Positions 29,801 through 42,024 of a stretch of 64,000 bases of DNA are shown here, piece by piece (the first letter of the stretch is position 1; each line of letters begins with the position of its first letter). Below the pieces are notes generated by a model, which ran no database searches, had not been told where the DNA came from, and saw only the letters and a program-made list of their open reading frames with translations. Made by a program: the position numbers and the translations under genes. The stretch comes from Anoplopoma fimbria (lineage: Eukaryota > Chordata > Actinopteri > Perciformes > Anoplopomatidae): assembly GCF_027596085.1 (NCBI RefSeq), contig NC_072453.1:3806948-3870947 (forward strand), given 5' to 3'.

Positions 29801-32800
29801 CCCTACTCGCCGCTGGCCCAGCGGGACCAGGGCTCCACCCAGGCGCAGGACGCACTGGGAAGCTTTTCCACAGGGGCCACAGATGGAGAAGGGAAGGCTT
29901 CTGGCGGGCTGGACTCGTTGTCTGAGTATACTCTCCCTGGTAAGCAAAGAGTCTATAACCTCATGTGTTTTATTTTATTTAGGGGAAAGCAGTCAATGTA
30001 TTTAAAAAAAAAAAAAAAAAAAATACTAAATGAAAAATACTAATGTTACAAGCTAAACTTGTAGCATGGCAGCTATAATGTAAATAAATCTACTTAGAAC
30101 TAAAGTAATACACACATTTTGACCCAGTGCAATGTGTTAGCTAGCTCTTACGTAGCGACCAGAGCACAGTTCCTAGGCCTGAGATGTTCATGAACAGCAA
30201 ACACTGTGAGTCAGCACCATTACAATATGGTGTCTGACATCAGTGTCCTTGTGTCTGTGGTCTTCAGGGGGAAGAATGTGTCACAGCTTCATCCCTGGAA
30301 TGCGTAACCACAATGCTGCACATGCAGTGAGTAACGCACACGCACATTTGCCTCATCTCTTGCAGGAAAAACTGCTTTTACACAGTACTGTTAATGGTGT
30401 TCTTTTTTATTAATTAGCAGCCATTTCTAACTATGGCGCTGAGTGGCCTTGGTGTTTAACATTCAATCTGTGTGTCCCTTTTTCTTCTTCAGAACGGTCC
30501 AGCAGGAACCAACCTGTCTCTGCTCTCCAGGAATCCTCTGGCAGCCACACATGAGTTTCGGCAGGCCTGTCATGCCTGTTACAGCCGAATAGGTTGGTTC
30601 AAGCTGACTCTTACTGACCTTTTGACCAGCTACTCCTTTCCGCCCTTTTTTCCCCCAAAAATGACAGTGGGATATTATAGCTTTGCCATCTCCGTTAGCC
30701 CACCACCTGTGTTTATTTTGTGTTCAATATCTAGACACTGTTTTAAGGGATGTTAAGGCATTAAAGCCAGATATCAGCCTCTATCACTGACCAGTAGGAA
30801 TTTCAACATAATTTACAGAATGTATCTCACCTTAAATAGTTATTACTTGTTTTACAGGGTAATTAACCTTCTCTTTCCTCATCTTGCTAATAGGTCCTCG
30901 AGTGATGGATTACAAGTATCAGCCGGAGGCAGCACACCGCTGCAAAAGGGATGTGCTTCTGTGCCGCCTAAAAAACACAGATGACCCAACTTGGAAGAGG
31001 ATCCGGCCAAGGCCAGCACGGAACAACTTCCTTGGGGCATTTGTTCTCTGTAAAGGTACGTATTCATTATGAATAAGATACTTGAATGGATGTTGAAGGT
31101 CGGAAAATGTATTTTAGAAACAAACAAACAACCAAATGGAGTTGAAATATGGCAAAAATTGTGTTAGTATTCCGTTAAAACATTTTCTCTTATTGGATCC
31201 CACAGAGGTGCAGGAGCGTCAGGAGTGCCAGTATGGGGAGAACTGTACGTTTGCTTACTGCCAGGAGGAGATTGACGTGTGGACCCAGGAGAGGAAGGGT
31301 GCGCTGAGCCGAGAGCTGCTGTTCGATCCGCTGGGCAGCACAGAGAGACGGGCGCTCAGCGTCACCCGACTGCTGCAGCTCCACATGGGCATGTTCATGT
31401 TCCTCTGTGAGGTGAGACCACAGTGGTTGGTGTCTCTCTTGTCCTTTGTGGTCTGCATTGTTGGAGCATTTGAACAAGAATTCGACTGATATGCATCTTT
31501 TCCCACTATACAACAGGAATGTTTTGACAGTAAGCCTCGCATCATCAGCAAACGCAGCAAAGAAAACTTAGCGGTCTGCTCAAACCTCACAGCTCGACAC
31601 CCGTTTGACGACAACAAGTGAGTGAAACGGAGTTTATGTCCACATTTTGCTCAAAAAGGACTTAGTTAGGTTTAATAATAGTGTGATGCATAATAGTGTG
31701 TGAACACCGAGGAGATAAATACACTCAACATGTAATTTAATTTTGTCTGTTGGCCCTCAAAAATTCTATGATTGCACTCGTGTATCTTCTGCAGGTGCCT
31801 GGTGCACGTGGTGAGGTCAGCCAATGTGCGCTACAGTAAGGTGCGTCCCCTGCATCCTCTCTGCCAGTTCGACGTGTGTCGTCACGAGGTTCGCTATGGC
31901 TGCCAGCGTGAGGACAGCTGCTCCTTTGCTCACTCCGTCATAGAGCTCAAATGCTGGGTCCTGCAGCAGGATACAGGTGGGTAGAACACACACATCAGTT
32001 GTCTTTTATTTTATTTTTTTAAAGATGTTGTGAATGGAATAAAAAAACATTTAGCTTCTTACTGTAAAAAAAATTCGTTCCACAAAGTAATGTTGCTTTC
32101 TGTGGTTAATAATACAAGTCTGCTCTATTGACAATACTGAAATAATGTCTCGCCAAATGTATGCTTTATTTTACTCTGAAAACGGTATCTAGTAAAGTAA
32201 GTGGAGGTTTTTTAACCAGATTTTTCCTTCAGGTATCACCCACGAAGAGATGGTGCAGGAGTCCAAGAGACATTGGCAAAGGCTGGAGCAGAACGCACAG
32301 AAGCAGCAGAAGGTGAGTCAGGAAAGGGAACTGAGACAGTTGGACATCTTGCACTTTGTTTTCTGCTTACAAATAAGCAGTTCCATTATGACAGTTCCAT
32401 TGTTCTTCAGTACTGTAGTTGCTGCAAATTTACTGTGTTGTGTTGGGGTGAGGACAGCCAAACACATCCTCTGATACACATGGCAATCAGCCAGTTATTT
32501 TCACCTGAGAACGAACATCATTTGTAGAGCATAATGAGCACGGAAGTTCATGCTATCGACCCCAAGATCCTGCTTTAACCATCCTATATTTATGTATAAA
32601 AATAGCTAAAACATTGTCTATATATTTTTTTTCTCTTTCAGCCAATCCATATCCCGCATCCAAGCAGCAGCATGCCTACAGGAGGAGTGGGGGGAATGGG
32701 AGGTGGGGGCGGAGGGATAGGGGGAGATGGCATTGGTGGGGGTGGTGTGGGCCCAGTGGGTGGGTTGGGGATGGGAGGACTGGGCGCAGGGATGGGAAGA

Positions 32801-34693
32801 GGGCGCCCCTCAACCTGAAAATGAAATTTGTGTGCGGCCAGTGCTGGAGAGAAGGACAGGTCAACGAGCCCGACAAGAACCTCAAGTACTGCACTGCCAA
32901 AGCACGGCATAGGTGAGGCCTCTACCGAGCATATACATGCAAGCAAAACTGGTTTTATCCCTTGAGGCACAGCAATACGACACACTGTTTCCCAGTCTGA
33001 TCCTTAAGGCTGACTCTCCATTTTGCGTTGTCACAGACTTTGATTTGTGTGTTTAGGACGTATAATCATCTGCTGCCCTTATAACACTGGTTGTTAGAGT
33101 AACAGCAGAGTCGTATGCCAAAGACACACTGAAACTCTTGGCTGTTGCTTAGTGGTTGCTGCTCTTTTTAGAGCTTTTCTGCTGTTAACCTTTTTTTTTT
33201 ATTTTATTTTAAATTCATGTTGGCTCTTTGTCTCCATAGCTGGACGAAGGAGCGTCGGGTCCTGCTGGTGAAATCATTTGAGAAGAAGAAGTGGGTTGTT
33301 GTTCGGCCTCTGCCTTTCTCCCGCACCTATCCACAGCAATATGACGTGAGGACTTCGGCACTTTTTCTTCACTTCAATGCCCCTCCACCTCTCTCACATG
33401 CTGATTACAGCTCACTCTGTTTATTGCCCTGGGGATGTTGTTGTAAATCTCCTTTCCCCTGTGTCTTATTTTTCTGTTGCTGCCAGTGTGTCTTTGACAG
33501 TGTTTCCATGTTGACACAGTCAACTGAGTTAAATAACAGAGATTACCATATTGAAGTTACAAGAGTTTCTGGCAACCATAAGAAACTAGTTTTCCAACAC
33601 TGTTAATTGTGGCCTATAATTGACAAACAACAACAACAAAATGAACATTCTCACAATGTAGATGGATAAACTGGCTAAATTAATAGGATAGGAACTCTGT
33701 TGCAATGCTGCTCAGTCTGTAAAACGTTTTTTTTGTCTGTGTCTCATCCAGATGTGTGTGCATGTGATGAAGCAGAAGAAGTGCCACTATATTGGGAACT
33801 GCTCATTTGCTCATAGTCTGGAGGAGAGGGACGTCTGGACGTACATGAAGAACAACAGCTGTAAGCTCCTGGGTCCATCTTCATCCACAGTGTTTTGAAA
33901 ACAGTGCATTTAGAGCTGTTAATTATATAGTACACAAACGAGGGGGGATGTTTTTAGAGCTAAATTAAATCATCATGTTACTCCTTGAATTAAATGTTAT
34001 TTTAATCCTTTTGCCACCACTACAGTAAATCTTTTTTTTAATTACCTACCCAACTCCCCTCACACTAAATTTGTTTTCTGCGTAACACTCAGTGTTAGAC
34101 GTTACTGAGATTGTCTTCTCTTTCTCTCCTTTTTCTCACCTCACTCGTGCGCAGTGAGAGACATGCAACAGATGTACGAACTGTGGCTGCAGCTCACCAA
34201 TCAGAGTAGACGCACGGAAAGCTCTGTTGTGAGCCCGCCCCAAGAGGACAAGCAGGTCACAATAACAGCGGATTACGCAGAAAGCATGGTGAGAGGTTAT
34301 AACGTTATCATCGGCAATTAAACATGCCACCCCTTTTTTCAGTGGCGTATCAAATGAATATGGCACATTGATTTCCTCCGTTGATGTGGCAGAACATTTG
34401 AGGAAGAAGACGTAGATTTATACGTGTTTTAAATATAGTAATGTTCAGGATTCTGCCTGGGAACAAAATATAGCTTTTTGCTTGCATTATAGCAGTACAG
34501 AGAAATCACAGAGAAATTCAGAAAATGCACAATAACATGTATGTACACAGAAGCTTATATCTAAATGGCTTGAAGGCCTTTGCATGTTTATAGTAACAGT
34601 TGATATGATTGTGTTGTTAGTGTGAGAGATAAGCCGTGTTGATGCTTATCGTTTCAGGGAGGCCGGCGGTTGTCAGATGGGGATGATCTCTGA
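26841..34693 (+). CDS. zc3h7b: Zinc finger CCCH domain-containing protein 7B, frame-broken and C-terminally short
   Basis: RNA-binding protein (RoXaN in human) with TPR and CCCH fingers, linked to miRNA and translation control. Exons: 26841-26899, 27018-27054, 27385-27582, 28288-28446, 28736-28876, 28964-29006, 29109-29350, 29654-29939, 30268-30326, 30493-30592, 30894-31055, 31206-31411, 31517-31617, 31795-31976, 32233-32312, 32642-32912, 33240-33345, 33752-33860, 34155-34288, 34658-34693. TPR exons at 27385-28876 (YVNRAASCYQT, ALYRKAICLRELGRIREAYE). CCCH fingers at 31206-31411 (CQYGENCTFAYC), 31795-31976 (CRHEVRYGCQREDSCSFAH) and 33752-33860 (CHYIGNCSFAH); the CGQCW finger follows at 32825 on. 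Exon 32642-32912 is one base short for the frame: its Gly-rich part reads to a stop at 32816, while the finger is in the next frame. The last exon gives only GGRRLSDGDDL; the usual C-terminal C2H2-like and CCCH fingers are not found. About 903 codons if the frame were continuous (human 977). Confidence 0.88.
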
Positions 34694-36510
34694 GAGTTGC
34701 CATGTTGACTAGAGGCAGCTGATCGCCGCTGAGCTGCAGACCGAGACAGAGAGACGGGCCTGCAACACCGGCTGCAACCAAACAGTCTGTCATCTCGCCA
34801 GTCTGACCTCCCATAACATCTAGCCAGCAATCTCAGAGAAGATGGAAAATGCAACTAAATGGTTGAGCCCCACACACCCACACACACATACATACGAACA
34901 CTTCACAAAGCACATGACACATAACTCACAGGCACCGCTTAATAAAAAGATAAAGCTTTGTGTGTGAAAATAGAGGACTTTGTGATTTAGTATGATGCTG
35001 CAGTTACACTCAGCACCTTTAGCCCCCCCCCAGCAGATTATACTGCAGAAATTCCACAGACACCTAGTTTTGCTCTGACTAAAAATAATCAACTAGTATT
35101 ACCTAGTGGTCTTTGGACTGAGTATCTGTGTCCAACAGGCGCCACTTTTTCTTTTTTTTGTGTTTGTTAAAATCCACGAAGCACTGAAACAATTCCTAGG
35201 TGGGCGCGCTGGTCGCAGCCCCTTAAATTCTTCTTGGTTGAATTGAGCTCCGTACTCAGACACTAAAAGTTTTAACTTTGGAGTGCTAAACCCCACAATG
35301 CTTTCAAGGGTAATGGAGACTTGGTAAACTATGAAGAATTGTAAAAAGAGATTCTAATTAAGTGGACACTCCTCGATAAACTTGCCCAACAACCAAATCC
35401 CACTCTCCTTCCTTTATGGGAATATTATGAGAGGGTCAAAAAAGCTTTCTGGAGATTACAGATTTTGATTAATATTTTTTTTTAAAGGGGAGTTGCACTT
35501 CCTTGTTATATTGTCTGCCATATTGGTAGAACGCTATGAATGTAATGCCTGCATGGGCCTTTAAAACTAGGAAATTAGTCATTTAAAACATTGCTGTGGT
35601 GGAATGTATGCAAGTATACTTACATGCCCCAAAACCAACTTGTGTAACATGACAGCCCTCGCCCCTCCCTCCCCTCTATAGATATAAGATGGCTTCTAGA
35701 TAGCTGGTTATGTAATCAAACAAACTTTCCACGCATGGGACGAGCACAGACACGCACACTCATCACATTATAACCTTGTAGTTGGACCGGTATCCTGGTG
35801 AATCAAAGCATGCTTGAATAGCAGCCATCTTAAATTCACAAAAGGGATGCGGTGGTGTGTGATAATTAACTAACCACCTGTGGCTAATGTACGCATGGCT
35901 AATGGCTCAAAGCAATGTGGCCAAAGCAACCGAGGGGCTATTCACCGTCATGTACTGGCAGCTGACAGAGATGTGAAGCGGGTGCAGGATGGCTAGAGAG
36001 AAGTGACTGCAGCACACGTACAGTCCTGGCTAGAGCTGCTCTCAGCATTAGATCAGTTCAGACCGCAGATGCTCATTACGAAATAATGACCTCACTTGGA
36101 CTGAAGCATAGTGAAAATACTGCCCATACAGAGGACTTCAGTTGTAAAAAAAAAAAGAAAGTTTTGTAATAGTTAATAAAAAAAAGCTTGGAGAAAATGA
36201 AAGAAATTAAGGATTATTAAGAATGTATGTTTCTACAGTTGATTGTAAGAATATTTAAGATAATTTGAAAGTAAGGGCATGTTGCCACTTCTTCAGTTGA
36301 ACTGGGGTCATTATTTCACTGAAAACAACAGTCTTGCCCCAAAGGCCTTCAGATGCAAACCAGTGTTCCTCATATGCATCCATTTGTTATGTTCCTGACA
36401 GCTATCAGTAGCTCCTAATATTAACCTTTTCATGATGGAAAAACCTGTTAGCCTGAGACAGGGAAACCATTCTCACCACATGTTGTGCCTATGAACAACA
36501 CATCAACATA
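34694..36510. other. zc3h7b: Non-coding region downstream of zc3h7b
   Basis: Possible zc3h7b 3'UTR and intergenic DNA. I searched it for exons encoding the missing C-terminal fingers (HCWLCGKN-like and CAHGQEE-like codons) and found none. No recognised gene. Confidence 0.5.
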
Positions 36511-36515
36511 CAACA

Positions 36516-36552
<37 letters not shown>
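36511..36552. repeat. (CA)n microsatellite
   Basis: Uninterrupted CA tract between zc3h7b and tef. Confidence 0.95.
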
Positions 36553-36557
<5 letters not shown>

Positions 36558-39500
36558 CACAAACACAGAGGCAGGATATCTGTTGCCATCTTATTCTAGC
36601 CTTTAACGTGGATGGAGACGCGATGGAGATATGTCTATATTCAGATACATATACACGCATATTATACATATTTACAAATAATGGTATACTACTAATAATA
36701 ATTGATAACTTAGCGGTTAAGCTTAATAAATATATAACCTGAAAACCTGTATTGATTACATAGAAGAACTTCTTGTTATTGAGGTATTGCTATATGACAT
36801 GTATCACTGAACTAGATGACTATAGTGTTTTTTGTTTTATATGATTCTTTTTATTTTGTAATTTTTCCTTCTGTGTGGGTTGTTCCAGACAGGGTTTGTT
36901 TGTTCGGTAAATCTTTTTACTGAGAGCCGAAGTTGAAAGAAATCGAGTGAGCTGCACAACTTGAGTTTTTTTTTTTTTCTTTGTTCACAAGTTCAGCAGC
37001 TAAACTGGATCCACAGAATGTGGCAGTGTTCCTGTTCTGCTATATATAGGTCAAAAGCTGCACACTATATTTTAAGCATTCACCTAATTTTCTTGTTCGG
37101 CTCAGTGCAAAAAAAAAAAAAACAAACAAACTGCTTCAATTCCCAAAATACTGACTTTACACTCAACCAGAACATTAACGTCAGTTGGAGCAGAACGTTC
37201 AAAAAGTGTGAAGACAAGATGTCTAACTGTAGAAAAGACCTTAAAACCACAATATAAGAGTGTTTTTGTGATATTCCATTTGTCTGCAGTCAGTGTATAA
37301 ATAGAAAATAGAGAAATGGATGTCGCGCCCCAGGCTGCAGTGTCTTAATTATTATCAGCTCTTAAAAACTGACTTAATGCCCAATCAGAATTTAGACAGA
37401 CAGCCCAACCTGGGCTGAACCACAGAAGCAGATCTAAGGTCAGTTTAGCTGGGGGGGATTGTTGATGATGAGCCCTTGTCTGGAACAGCCCAGATATTAG
37501 CTTCTTTGAGGGATCGTATTACTACTACTCCTAGTATTATGATGAATATGATGATGATAATGATCGCTATCTATTGACTATTTCTATTTCTTCTCTATAT
37601 GCTATTGATAAATGTATGTTTATTGCAATGTATAACTCTCTTTATATATGTATCCATTGTATGAATATAATAACTAACAGTAAATATGCATCTGTGTATG
37701 CAGCAGGGCACAGCTCTGTCTGGGAGGCAGTGAGCAGAAAACGTCCAGCTTCTGATATTAACGTAAGGCTCATGAGGTTTAATCCTACAGGTGGTGCTGT
37801 CAGTTATCAGCTACCTGTAGGTTGTCAGTAGTAGAAGACATCTCACACGGTACAGTAGACCTGCTATATATTAATGTTGTCTGAGCTCTGTTCGTAAACT
37901 TTAGGATTATTTGGGCACTGGCCAAAAAAAAAAGATAGTTGATGATTAAAGTTTACTATATATATATATACGGTTAACTGTTTCCCCTTCGCAGTGTCCT
38001 CAGAGTTGGTCCTACCAACGGAGCTCGCTGCTCACTGCCTGTGCTGTGCGCTTTTGTTTAAATTGATTCACCAAGCAAAGACGGATACGGAAAAGCATAC
38101 ATAGTAGCCTATATACTCCCATATAGCGCCTTATTCCATATATACTACACCTATAAGATGATACATACCCCTATTGTATATTCCTGCTTACTATATACAG
38201 TATATGATACCTGATATCTATTATAATACTTAGACACCCTTATAAGGTAATTTAGATAAGAGATGGTGGAGAATTTTATTTTTTTTGTGGTCTGTAACGT
38301 GTTCCCATCTTGTTTTTCGGACTGTTTAAAAGTTGTTAGGAGAGTGCCAAACACTCAAATGCTCTTTGTCATTCACTTGTTGTCCGTTCTGGATTTTTGC
38401 AAAGCAGCTGGGATGGAAAGATAACATCAGCCACATGCCAAATAATGGTAAATCTTAATTTTGTTTGAAAAAGTTGTCTTTGGTAAATAACCACAAGGTG
38501 GAATTTTATTTTGAACTTATAATTGGCTTAATTATTGGCTGGCACAAGTGGAAAAACAGTTCAATCATGTTTGAACTCCTGCCTATAAAGACATGTTGGA
38601 GTAAATTGTTATAGTGAAGAAAGAAAGCAGAGCATTTGATGGGGGACTCCTCTTACGTTGTTGGAGAAAGGTATTAATGATGTAACTGAATTTCACATTG
38701 GAACCTGTGCTGCATGTTCTGTTTGTTTGTTGTTAAAGGCAGGCAAATCATGACACAAACTAAATGTGAGGCAGGTTTCTACTACTTTATGCATACGCAT
38801 AACAGTAGGCTTTGTAGTACTCATAACTACAGTACAAGAAACCTCCAACACATGCAGGCCCTTTCATTGTTGTTTATTATATTACAATAAAGTGATTATT
38901 CCCCTTGTGTGGGCTTTAGCATGCATATAGGGGCATTTTGGTAATAATCCTGCCCTCTGATAAAGTTTGTGTCACCTGATTCCGAGCGCAAACACACACC
39001 TACACAGCCGCAAAAAAAAGATCTTAATTTATCGGTTTTCAATCAGTTAGAAAATATTGGTTCTTTGAATTATTTTCAACAACTCTGATGATGAAACCAG
39101 GGTTGTAAGAAGTGGAAAAAACAAGGCCTCTTTTTGTACTGTATTTTTACATTTTGTTTTATGTTTTATCTTCCTGACTTTGTTTTCTCTTTTTCTCCTC
39201 CCTGGTTGGAAGTTCATGATCTCATAAGTGGACCAAATCTCTTGAAAGCATTTAATAAACAGACTGTTTTAGAAAAGATGTGTTATTTCATTCATCAAAG
39301 ATCACAGCTCACAATCTGGTCAAATTGTAATAAACGATGAACTAAAGAGGCAAAAAATATAAAGGGTTGGTTTCAAAGGTCAGGTCACAAAAAAATTAAA
39401 TAAATGCATAATTCACATCTCATTTGAAAACCCTGGACATAAAAATGTTGCTATAACACCTGTCACTCTTCTAGACTTTCTGCTGGCTGCAGAGGCAGCC

Positions 39501-40318
39501 AGTTGGGCGATAAGGCGTTGACTGGCCTGCACACCCAGGTTCTTCAAAAGTGGTGGTGAACTCAAGCTGTTTAAGGGGCAGGGGCGAAAAATAAAAAGAG
39601 CATCAGCTTTCTGCGTTTTATCCACGGGGGCAACGTATCAACCCCTACATTGTGTAGCTTTCTTGGTATTCTTCTGTTCTAATGTCATATTCCAGTAAAA
39701 TGGAAGTAAAAGGAATGAATGGTTTGTGGGGAGCAAAGCATTTAAACAATATTCTGCAGTGCTGGATATAGAATTGATATTCCACTCTTCAATGCATTCA
39801 CTCTGTAAGTTTTCTATTATTAAAATAACACCTCTGAATATCATGCAATGCAACAATAATGATAGCTATTTCCTCTCTGACACAGATGTCTAGAGAAACT
39901 ATGTAATGAACTGGTTTTTCAATTCATATTTATTTTTTTTATTATTGCAAACTGGTCCGACAGCGTCACTGTAGACTTCAGGGTTAGTTATCTTTTTCTC
40001 TTGTCTACAATGGTCTTACATATATAGTCTTGCCCGTGTACTACACTCAGTGGCCTATGAAACTGTCTTCAGTCTGAGACCAACCACTAAAAGGGTTATT
40101 TGTAGGGGTTTTGTGCATTTTGTTTCAAAGACTTATTCCTCAGAGGACATTTCTTTGTATTAAAAAAATGGTATAATCCACACAGGTGTGTGTTTCAGAG
40201 CATTGTGTTGGCTCACTGGTCTTTCGGGCATAAACAAATGGAAATGAGACGTTATAAATATAATTAGATTCACCTGTGCTCTTCCTGCCCAAAGTCAGAA
40301 TGACTGCTGTGCAAAGTG
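36553..40318. other. Gene-free AT-rich intergenic DNA
   Basis: No supported coding exon. Many poly-A/T runs and an (AT)n run near 37960. Confidence 0.6.
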
Positions 40319-40320
40319 CA

Positions 40321-40424
40321 TACTAACATTCCCATGGTGCACTATGACATTCAAGTTATCTTCATATACACGTGTATTGTATAGCCCTATACTAACATTC
40401 CCATGGTGCACTATGACATTCAAG
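40321..40424. repeat. 35-bp direct repeat, 69-bp offset
   Basis: TACTAACATTCCCATGGTGC followed by ACTATGACATTCAAG occurs at 40321-40355 and identically at 40390-40424. Confidence 0.95.
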
Positions 40425-40462
40425 GAAGTTAGCGTCTTGTAGCATATATTTTAGGTTTCATT

Positions 40463-40612
40463 ACATTACAGTATCCAAAGCGACTTACAATAAGTGTATT
40501 CAACATAGGTATTCAAGAAAACAAGCATCTTAAAGCATAAACCAGAGCAAAAGTATAGTGCAGAGGCAAATAACAAAAACAATAATTGCAACAGACTAAT
40601 CCGAATATAGTA
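40463..40612 (-). mobile_element. L2-type LINE or SINE tail fragment
   Basis: Shares TCCAAAGCGACTTACAATAA and GTGTATTCAACATAGGTATT with the copies at 25042 and 45335, but lacks the terminal AAAGCGTCTG part. It is followed by an (ATA)n run at 40625-40657. Confidence 0.7.
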
Positions 40613-40829
40613 AGTGCTATAGCCCTTAACTTATATAATAATAATAATAATAATAATATTTGCATAGTATCATTTTCTTTTCGTACAGACAGACGATTCG
40701 GGAGGAGCTACAGGTGGTGTTTAAATGCTATTCGTTTCAAATTCTGTATTTTATTGATACATAACTGTCTGCTATGGTCAGGGTCTTTCAGCCTTAAGCA
40801 GATGGCTCAAGACTGTGATTGACCCACTT

Positions 40830-41114
40830 ACTGACCAATCAGCGCTCTTTCCGTCGATTGCCGGGGAAAGCTCGCTGCTGGTTGGCTGCGGGGCGGCTGA
40901 GTGGGCGGGCTGCGTTAAGTAACTTCTGCAGGGTTCATAGTGTTATGACCTGGTTACAATTTAGTACTTCTAACTTTGCATGGGAGCTGTCAGGCCTGTT
41001 TAAGCCTCACTTGACCTCATTTCACTTTACTGTAATATAGCTTCATGTGAACTGCTGACCAGCTCTGAAAAATATCGGTTAACACAAATTTAAAGACAAA
41101 AAAACAACAACATC
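40830..41114 (+). promoter_or_regulatory. tef: Promoter of the short tef isoform
   Basis: GC-rich island in AT-rich surroundings, just upstream of first exon 1a. Contains a CCAAT box (40835-40839), GC boxes (GGGCGG at 40891, GGGCGGG at 40903) and GTTAAGTAAC at 40913, one base off the PAR-bZIP D-box GTTACGTAAC. No clear TATA box. Confidence 0.5.
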
Positions 41115-41968
41115 ATGACTACAGAGACTACAGAGATGCCGGAGATTTTTAGGGCTCTTCTTGAGCATCCGTTTACTCTCCCGAACTTTGAAGATAATGG
41201 TAAGTTGCTGTCTAAATCAAACACTGCACTGTGTTTTGTTGAAGCTCAGTTTCGTGCAGTGTCGTAACTGTTCATGCAAAGGAGATGATTGGCGTATGGA
41301 AGACAGTATCTGAACATATCTGCATACGACAGCCTGCTTGTTGCGTAATCCCTGCTGATCTGGGTGTTAATGTGTGTCAGCTACTGGACTGCGAGGGTCT
41401 TCGCTTTAGTAACCACCTGAGGAGTCATTAAAAAAAAAGAAAAAAAGTAAATGTGCCTGCTGAGTATTGATCTACCATTACCGAAACCATGTAGGATATT
41501 TTTTTTTTAGTGTGTGATTTCTGTGATCACCATTTTGTTATTCAGCCTATTTAACATGTTCTCTTTAATCACCTTAATCGATTGGTTTCCACTATTTCTG
41601 GCTGCTGTAGCGGGTTGATATGAACAGTGTCTTACTGTTTTAGCATTTTATGGGGTTTTTTTTTTTAGACCGTCACCCGACACTCGGCAAAGAAACCGTA
41701 TTGACGTTGGGAAAGGCAGCCCATAATTATCTCTACATTATCACCCGAAAATACTTAGTGGAAAAACAAATGTAAATTCTTAAAAAAAAGAAAAAAGTCC
41801 TTACATTGATAATTTCTCTGCATAGTAAACAATAACAACAACTGGATCACAGCTTTATCAGAATCACACGTTTGTTGGGTGACATAATTCCTGTTTCTGG
41901 GATGTGTTGATGAGATAAGATTAGAGTGGATCTTATTATTCTACTACTGTTTGATGTTGCTGGTATGT

Positions 41969-42024
<56 letters not shown>

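Noticed and set aside
32638..32985. Pro-rich minus-strand frame opposite zc3h7b
   Set aside because: It is the complement of the Gly-rich coding exon of zc3h7b.
35099..35470. Open frames downstream of zc3h7b that looked like possible LINE or C-terminal exons
   Set aside because: No finger motif and no reverse-transcriptase motif could be identified in any frame.
39413..39625. 70-codon minus frame with an Ala/Ser/Leu-rich composition
   Set aside because: No splice context, no neighbour, no recognised family; could not be told from chance.
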